From Thermodesulfobacteriota bacterium (GTDB taxonomy: Bacteria; Desulfobacterota; Desulfocorpusculales; Desulfocorpusculum), in assembly GCA_028275295.1 (NCBI GenBank), contig JAPWUY010000155.1, positions 1 to 5,550 of the forward strand: 5,550 nucleotides of DNA, read 5' to 3'. Shown here one piece after another: positions 1-3,648 of the stretch (position 1 is the stretch's first letter; every line of letters begins with the position of its first letter). The notes below the pieces were generated by a model. It was not told the origin of the DNA. It did not search any database and saw nothing but the letters and a program-made list of their open reading frames with translations. The translations under genes were made by a program, and so were the position numbers.

Positions 1-610
1 TTTATCTAGTTTTATTGTTTTCGCCTTCCTCATTTTTCACCAAGGTGGCAATTGGCTCCACAGGCTCGAAGACGCTGCCTTCCAGGTGGTCTCTATAATG
101 ACGACAACAGGTTTTGCCACAGCGGACTTCGATAAGTGGCCTCCCGTGTGCAAGTACATCCTCCTATTGCTCATGTTTGTCGGAGGGTGCGCAGGATCCA
201 CTGGAGGTGGAATAAAATGCGTGAGATTCCTGGTGCTTTACAGGTATCTTCAGGGCCAACTCAAGAGGCTCCTTCACCCCCAGGCCGTTGTGACAGTGAA
301 GCTGGGAAAACAGTCTGTCCCCCATAGCGTGGTCCAACATGTCTTGGGGATGACGCTCCTTTATCTCGGGGTCTTCGTGATCGCATCCGGGATCATGGCC
401 GCTTTGGGATTGGACCTGATAACTAGCATCTCTTCTGTGGCAGCGACCCTCGGAAATGTGGGGCCTGGGTTAGCACAGGTGGGCCCGACAGGCCACTATG
501 GGGATATTCCGACGTTGGGCAAGGCCGTTCTCATATTCTGCATGTTGGCGGGAAGGCTCGAGATCTACACTGTGTTCGTACTTCTCTATCCCGAGTTCTG
601 GAAAAAGTGA
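1..610 (+). CDS. trkH: TrkH-type potassium uptake membrane subunit, C-terminal part (5' end outside window)
   Basis: This is the C-terminal end of a K+ (or K+/Na+) translocating subunit of the SKT superfamily, an inner-membrane protein. The frame is open from base 2 to the TGA at 608-610 and gives 202 residues; full TrkH proteins are about 480 residues, so more than half lies upstream. Visible are the third pore loop (SIMTTTGFATAD, visible residues 30-41, filter Gly 36), the glycine-rich intramembrane loop GGCAGSTGGGIK, a fourth pore loop with TLGNVGPG, and the family ending GRLEIYT...PEFWKK. GNVGPG in loop 4 is typical of TrkH rather than KtrB. A GTG at 86-88 lies inside the conserved third pore loop and is not a start. 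The gene converges on ktrA, with only CCCC between the two stop codons. Its own RCK partner is not in the window. Confidence 0.93.
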   Translation, partial: LSSFIVFAFLIFHQGGNWLHRLEDAAFQVVSIMTTTGFATADFDKWPPVCKYILLLLMFVGGCAGSTGGGIKCVRFLVLYRYLQGQLKRLLHPQAVVTVKLGKQSVPHSVVQHVLGMTLLYLGVFVIASGIMAALGLDLITSISSVAATLGNVGPGLAQVGPTGHYGDIPTLGKAVLIFCMLAGRLEIYTVFVLLYPEFWKK

Positions 611-614
611 CCCC

Positions 615-1274
615 TCATTCCTCTTTCTCCCTCAGTCTCTCGAGAGACTTGTTGGGCCCGAGGAGGATCAGGACGTCGCTGTCCTTTACCACGAAGTTGG
701 CCGTTGGGATCATGTGGAGCCTCTCGGGTATCAGCTCCCTGACAGCTACCACCTGGACCCCATAGCGATTGATGAGGTCCAGTTCCCTCAGGGTCTTCCC
801 GACAAATCCCTTGGGCGGTGCGAGCTCCACTATGCTGTAGTCGGGGGAGAAGGGCAAATAGTCGAGCATATTGGGATTGTGAAGCCTCTCTGCCACTGCT
901 ATGGCCATGTCCCTCTCGGGAAACACGATCTCCGATGCCCCTATCTTTTCCAAAATCCTTCCGTGGGGTTCGCTTATGGCCATGGCCACTATACGGCGAA
1001 CCCCCATTTCCTTTAGATGAAGGGTCGCCAGGACAGAATTGTTTATCTCGGAGCCGATGCACACAACTACTGTATCCATCTCTCTCAAGCCCAACGCCTC
1101 TAGGACCTGTCTGTCTGTGGCATCGGCCACGACAGCCCTCGTTACCGAGTCCCTTATTGCTTGGACCTTTTGGGGATCCGAATCTATGGCCATTATCTCG
1201 TGCCCCTTGGCACAGAGGGTGGTAGCCAGATGGTATCCGAAATTGCCAAGTCCTATCACGGCGAACTGTTTCAT
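615..1274 (-). CDS. ktrA: KtrA: RCK-domain regulatory subunit of the Ktr potassium uptake system
   Basis: Cytoplasmic nucleotide-binding protein that, in the family, forms an octameric ring under KtrB and gates K+ flow according to bound ATP/ADP (NAD in some relatives). From the ATG at 1274 it is 219 residues, the size of a single-RCK KtrA and about half of the tandem-RCK TrkA of enterics. The RCK-N Rossmann motif GLGNFG is at residues 8-13, followed by the acidic end of the second strand (AIDSD, 29-33). RCK-N runs to about 125 and RCK-C (IVELAPP...LILLG) covers about 138-208. Glu120 in FPERDM matches, as I recall it, the divalent-cation site of Bacillus KtrA. I chose the ATG because GAGGTGAT at 1286-1279 gives good ribosome-binding spacing. 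A GTG at 1283-1281, three codons earlier, lies within that site. The ribosome binding site overlaps the ktrB stop, so the pair is probably translationally coupled. Confidence 0.95.
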   Translation of the reverse strand: MKQFAVIGLGNFGYHLATTLCAKGHEIMAIDSDPQKVQAIRDSVTRAVVADATDRQVLEALGLREMDTVVVCIGSEINNSVLATLHLKEMGVRRIVAMAISEPHGRILEKIGASEIVFPERDMAIAVAERLHNPNMLDYLPFSPDYSIVELAPPKGFVGKTLRELDLINRYGVQVVAVRELIPERLHMIPTANFVVKDSDVLILLGPNKSLERLREKEE

Positions 1275-1278
1275 ATGG

Positions 1279-1286
1279 ATCACCTC
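1279..1286 (-). promoter_or_regulatory. Ribosome binding site of ktrA overlapping the ktrB stop codon
   Basis: GAGGTGAT on the minus strand overlaps two bases of the ktrB TGA (1287-1285) and lies 4 nt before the ATG at 1274. It decides the start in favour of the ATG over the GTG at 1283. It also suggests that ribosomes finishing ktrB reinitiate at ktrA. Confidence 0.75.
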
Positions 1287-2631
1287 ACCCCACCATTATC
1301 CCTTCTTCGGCGAAGCGGAACTTCACTATCCTCTGGCGGGAGGCCGCGACGGCCACAGCCAGGGGACCAAGTCGTCCCGTAAACATTATGATAATCAAGA
1401 CGATCTTTCCAGCATCGCTCAGAGATGGAGTCACCCCCGTGGACAGGCCCACGGTCCCGAAGGCGCTCACGACCTCGAATAGAAGCTCCAGGAATTTCCC
1501 TCTGGAGCCTGGATCCACCGAAGCCCCAACCTCGGTGGCCTGCAGAAGAAAGGTCCCCACCATGACTATCACGGTGCACACTATTGTGACGCTCATGGCC
1601 CTTGCCACGCTTCCAGGAGATATCGTCCTTCCAAAGACAAAGGGCTCTTGGTAGCCCCTCAACCTACAGAGGGCCGTGGAGCAGAGGATCGCGAAGGTTC
1701 CAGTCTTTATCCCTCCTGCTGTGGAGCCAGATGATCCACCGATGAACATGAGGATAACGAGAAGAAGAAGGGTCTCGTTGGCAACCTCGCCTATGGGGAT
1801 AGTGTTGAACCCCGCTGTTCTGGGGGTGACGGATTGAAAAAGGGATGCCATTATCCTGGCACCAAGGTCCAGGTCCCTCAGGGTATTCTCCCATTCCATT
1901 AGGCCGAAAAGCACTGCCCCACAGAGGATGAGGATGGCGGTTGTCCAGATGACGACCTTCGAGTGTAGGCTGAGGCAGCCCCTGGAAAGTCTCCCTTTGC
2001 GGAAAGCTTCCTTAATTTCCCTGAGGACCAAAAATCCTAGGCCCCCCAGGACTATCTCCCCAGCTATGGCGAAATTGACAAGGGGATCTCCCGCAAAGTC
2101 TTCCAGATTGCGAGAGAAAAGGCTGAATCCGGCATTGCAAAAGGCAGAGACCGAGTGGAAGACCGAGAAGTACATGGCCTCGAGAGGCGGGAACATTTTG
2201 GAGAATCTCAAGTAGAGGACGAGCCCGCCCATTGCCTCTATGACCACAGTGAATTTCACGATATCGAGAAGTAGAGAGCGGACATCCCCTGCACCCCTGT
2301 GGGTGAAGGTGTCCTCCACAACGGTCCTCAAAGACAAGGTGGGCCTCCTCCCTGCCAAAAGAAGGAGAAAGGTGGACAAGGTCATTATCCCGAGCCCACC
2401 TGCCTGGATCCAGAAAAGGAGTATCAATTGGCCCAAAAGGCTCAAGTCCTTGCCCACGTCGATCACTGTGAGTCCCGTGACACATGCTCCGGATGTTATG
2501 GTAAACAAGGCATCTATGAATCTCAGTCCTTTTCCGGAACTGCTCGGCAGAAGCCAGAGGAGAATGGCACCGATGATTATGAAGAGGCCAAAGGACAGAA
2601 CCGAGGCCCTCACGGGGCTCAGGAGGGTCAT
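1285..2631 (-). CDS. ktrB: KtrB: potassium-translocating membrane subunit
   Basis: K+ channel-like transporter subunit of the inner membrane, working with KtrA encoded just downstream. From the ATG at 2631 it has 448 residues, normal for KtrB. The four pore loops of the SKT fold are all present with their filter glycines: SGACVTGL (Gly53), SAFCNAGF (Gly168), VTPRTAGFN (Gly274) and FGTVGLSTG (Gly395). The gating loop GGSSGSTAGGIK is at 299-310. TAGFNT and GLSTGVTP are KtrB-like, unlike the TrkH-type gene across the convergent junction. The first membrane helix begins near residue 9. An ATG at 2685 would add 18 mostly polar residues but has no convincing ribosome binding site. The ATG at 2631 is preceded by GAGGTGG at 2641-2635, so I prefer it. 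The gene lies about 100 nt downstream of tRNA-Pro on the same strand. No clear promoter of its own is visible, only weak -10-like matches. Confidence 0.95.
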   Translation of the reverse strand: MTLLSPVRASVLSFGLFIIIGAILLWLLPSSSGKGLRFIDALFTITSGACVTGLTVIDVGKDLSLLGQLILLFWIQAGGLGIMTLSTFLLLLAGRRPTLSLRTVVEDTFTHRGAGDVRSLLLDIVKFTVVIEAMGGLVLYLRFSKMFPPLEAMYFSVFHSVSAFCNAGFSLFSRNLEDFAGDPLVNFAIAGEIVLGGLGFLVLREIKEAFRKGRLSRGCLSLHSKVVIWTTAILILCGAVLFGLMEWENTLRDLDLGARIMASLFQSVTPRTAGFNTIPIGEVANETLLLLVILMFIGGSSGSTAGGIKTGTFAILCSTALCRLRGYQEPFVFGRTISPGSVARAMSVTIVCTVIVMVGTFLLQATEVGASVDPGSRGKFLELLFEVVSAFGTVGLSTGVTPSLSDAGKIVLIIIMFTGRLGPLAVAVAASRQRIVKFRFAEEGIMVG

Positions 2632-2634
2632 TTG

Positions 2635-2641
2635 CCACCTC
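2635..2641 (-). promoter_or_regulatory. Ribosome binding site deciding the ktrB start
   Basis: GAGGTGG on the minus strand ends 3 nt before the ATG at 2631-2629 (about 6 nt from the GAGG core). The longer frame starting at 2685 has only weak A/G-rich sequence upstream. This site supports the 448-residue protein. Confidence 0.65.
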
Positions 2642-2642
2642 G

Positions 2643-2658
2643 GCCCCTTAGGAGGGGC
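2643..2658 (-). repeat. Small inverted repeat just upstream of the ktrB ribosome binding site
   Basis: GCCCCT, four bases, then AGGGGC: a 6-bp perfect stem with a CCTA loop (minus strand), ending 1 nt before the GAGGTGG ribosome binding site. In mRNA it could shape access to the site. There is no T-run after it, so it is not an intrinsic terminator. A stem this short may be chance. Confidence 0.4.
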
Positions 2659-2723
2659 GACGATAGCACCACCTTGTCCAGGCATTCTTCACAATTTCCG
2701 GCCCGAGGGCCCTTTTCTAGACC

Positions 2724-2734
2724 AAATAAAAAAA
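2724..2734 (-). terminator. T-rich tract directly after tRNA-Pro, candidate terminator
   Basis: On the minus strand the encoded CCA is followed at once by seven T, an A and three T. The tRNA's own stems precede the run; the acceptor stem, with its leader, can pair over 11 bp. This has the layout of a factor-independent terminator built on the tRNA. Whether it stops transcription fully or lets some through into ktrB cannot be told from sequence. Confidence 0.5.
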
Positions 2735-2811
2735 TGGTCGGGACGACTGGATTTGAACCAGCGACCCCCTGAACCCCATTCAGGTGCGCTTCCAGTCTGC
2801 GCCACGTCCCG
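2735..2811 (-). tRNA. tRNA-Pro, anticodon GGG, CCA encoded
   Basis: A complete 77-nt cloverleaf can be drawn. It has a 7-bp acceptor stem (CGGGACG with CGTCCCG), a 4-bp D stem GCGC/GCGC with GG in the D loop, and an anticodon stem CCTGA/TCAGG with loop ATGGGGT. The 5-nt variable region is followed by a T arm with the TTCAAAT loop, the discriminator A and an encoded CCA (2737-2735). The anticodon GGG lies at 2777-2775 and decodes CCC and CCU proline codons. U33 and G37 are as expected for tRNA-Pro. The gene lies between the MerR-like gene and ktrB on the same strand, with its own promoter-like sequence upstream and a T7 run directly behind it. No integrase or duplicated tRNA end is seen, so there is no sign that it served as an attachment site here. 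Confidence 0.97.
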
Positions 2812-2821
2812 ACCAGAGATC

Positions 2822-2850
2822 TTTATAGACCATTGAACGCTTGCGGTCAA
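2822..2850 (-). promoter_or_regulatory. Sigma70-type promoter for tRNA-Pro
   Basis: On the minus strand, TTGACC (2850-2845) and TATAAA (2827-2822) are separated by exactly 17 nt. Each matches the sigma70 hexamer consensus in five of six positions. Initiation about 7 nt further would fall near 2815, only a few bases before the mature tRNA 5' end at 2811. The -35 box overlaps the TGA of the MerR-like gene (2849-2847) and sits in a 7-bp inverted repeat. Seen directly: the hexamers and spacing. Inferred: activity. Confidence 0.7.
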
Positions 2851-2859
2851 GGCCGCAAG
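2840..2859 (-). repeat. 7-bp inverted repeat at the merR stop / tRNA promoter -35
   Basis: CTTGCGG, six bases, CCGCAAG: a perfect 7-bp inverted repeat spanning the last codons and stop of the MerR-like gene and the -35 box of the tRNA promoter. In the read-through transcript it would be a hairpin without a U-run. As DNA it could be a protein binding site over the -35 box. Either role is inference. Confidence 0.5.
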
Positions 2860-3194
2860 AGCTTCCTTATGGCCCTGAGCTCCTGTTTCACCTCCTCCAA
2901 CGTCTTTCTCAACAATTCCTCTTGGAATCCCATGGAAAGCTGCTGGGGCTGGCTCCTTTGCCTCCCCATGAGCTTCTTCTTTGCACCCTCTATCGTATAC
3001 CTCTCCTCGTAAAGGAGTCTCTTGATCTCGAGTATCAGCTCCACATCCTTGCGAGTGTAGAGCCTCTGCTTGCTTCTGCTTCTCGTTGGGTTCACTATCC
3101 CGAACTCACTCTCCCAGTACCTGAGCACATAGGGCTCCACCCCTGTTACCTGGCTCACTTCTCCGATCTTGAAGTAGAGTTTGTCGGGAATCAC
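2847..3194 (-). CDS. Small MerR-family (MlrA-like) DNA-binding regulator
   Basis: A 115-residue protein with an N-terminal MerR winged helix-turn-helix. [20 protein letters not shown] (residues 8-27) is the helix-turn-helix, the wing follows ([14 protein letters not shown], 38-51), and [16 protein letters not shown] (60-75) is the helical element typical of the family. The tail (about 88-113) is Leu/Glu/Lys/Arg-rich and probably a dimer coiled coil. There is no cysteine and no effector domain, so metal sensing is not supported. The targets are unknown; as I recall, MerR-like genes at this position after ihfA recur in Desulfobacterota. The GTG at 3194 has only a modest GGAAG upstream. An in-frame CTG at 3206 has a better ribosome binding site and would add four residues; an in-frame stop at 3222-3224 excludes anything longer. 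It lies 64 nt downstream of ihfA. Confidence 0.88.
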   Translation of the reverse strand: MIPDKLYFKIGEVSQVTGVEPYVLRYWESEFGIVNPTRSRSKQRLYTRKDVELILEIKRLLYEERYTIEGAKKKLMGRQRSQPQQLSMGFQEELLRKTLEEVKQELRAIRKLLRP

Positions 3195-3258
3195 GGGCTC
3201 TTCCAGGGGCCACCTCCCTCTTCACGAATCGGGATGGAAACTCCCTCAGCTTGCCTTT

Positions 3259-3540
3259 TCAGGGAGAGGAATTCATGGCCTTTCGGAGGACTGTGGAGGG
3301 CCTGAATGTCAGGACCCGCCTCGGTGTGATCTGGATCTCCTCCCCTGTCTGGGGATTCCTGCCCCTTCGGGCCCTCTTTTCCCTGACTATGAAGCTACCA
3401 AAACCGGATATCTTGACGTTCTCCGATCGCTCGAGGGTCTCCTTTATGATTTCGAAGACAAGATCCACGACCTCCGCTGACTCCCTCTTGGAAAATCCTA
3501 CCTTCTCGTAGACCTGATTGACGATATCGGCCTTAGTCAT
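3259..3540 (-). CDS. ihfA: Integration host factor alpha subunit (IHF/HU family)
   Basis: A 93-residue nucleoid protein that bends DNA, in the family as a heterodimer with IHF beta. The N-terminal MTKADIVNQVYEKVGFSKRE is IHF-alpha-like. NVKISGFGSF (41-50) is the saddle signature, and GRNPQTGEEI (60-69) is the arm tip that carries the intercalating proline (Pro63). RRVLTFRPS (74-82) completes the arm. Length and motifs are normal. The ATG at 3540 has a good ribosome binding site, AAGGGAGG at 3555-3548, 7 nt away. The position behind pheT matches the enterobacterial pheST-ihfA arrangement, which favours the alpha subunit over HU or IHF beta. The 108-nt leader carries a strong inverted repeat that could influence expression. 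Clear IHF consensus sites were not found near the gene. Confidence 0.95.
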   Translation of the reverse strand: MTKADIVNQVYEKVGFSKRESAEVVDLVFEIIKETLERSENVKISGFGSFIVREKRARRGRNPQTGEEIQITPRRVLTFRPSTVLRKAMNSSP

Positions 3541-3547
3541 GCCCTGT

Positions 3548-3555
3548 CCTCCCTT
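3548..3555 (-). promoter_or_regulatory. Ribosome binding site of ihfA
   Basis: AAGGGAGG on the minus strand, 7 nt before the ATG. It is of note because the loop of the upstream hairpin (CTCCTT, minus strand) can pair with AGGGAG of this site over six positions, including one G-U. Confidence 0.7.
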
Positions 3556-3577
3556 CGGAAATTGCGCTCACGGCCTC

Positions 3578-3609
3578 CCATATGGCCAAGGAGTTAGCTG
3601 GCCATATGG
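3578..3609 (-). repeat. Perfect 11-bp inverted repeat in the pheT-ihfA gap
   Basis: The arms CCATATGGCCA and TGGCCATATGG are perfect complements around a 10-base spacer (GCTAACTCCT on the minus strand). Each arm also contains the self-palindrome CCATATGG, so the DNA can be read as two inverted palindromic sites as well as one hairpin. It starts about 40 nt after the pheT stop and ends 23 nt before the ihfA ribosome binding site. GAGGCC, not a U-run, follows it, so it is not a classic terminator. It may be a regulatory or processing hairpin, or a binding site for a dimeric protein. Confidence 0.75.
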
Positions 3610-3648
3610 AACCTTGGATTCTCCCAGCAGTTGCGCCCTCCCCCTCCT

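Noticed and set aside
86..610. GTG at 86 as the start of a short membrane protein
   Set aside because: It falls inside the third pore-loop motif of TrkH and the frame is open to the window edge, so it is an internal codon of a truncated gene.
498..1016. Long plus-strand open frame opposite ktrA
   Set aside because: It overlaps the trkH end and well-supported ktrA codons, has no family motif, and is a shadow of the antisense gene.
2632..2685. 18-residue N-terminal extension of KtrB
   Set aside because: The ATG at 2685 lacks a convincing ribosome binding site, while the ATG at 2631 has a good one and gives the usual family length.
2632..2734. Cyclic-di-AMP or other riboswitch before ktrB
   Set aside because: About 100 nt with only a small 6-bp stem and GC-rich repeats; no riboswitch motif I can recognise and too short for the ydaO type.
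2735..2811. tRNA-Pro as an integration (att) site
   Set aside because: No integrase, no duplicated tRNA 3' end, and no change in gene character on either side within the window.
2240..2836. Plus-strand open frames across ktrB and the tRNA
   Set aside because: They read antisense through conserved pore loops and a tRNA; no motif or ribosome binding site supports them.
3578..3609. Intrinsic terminator after pheT
   Set aside because: The stem is strong, but the following bases on the transcript strand are GAGGCC with no U-run.
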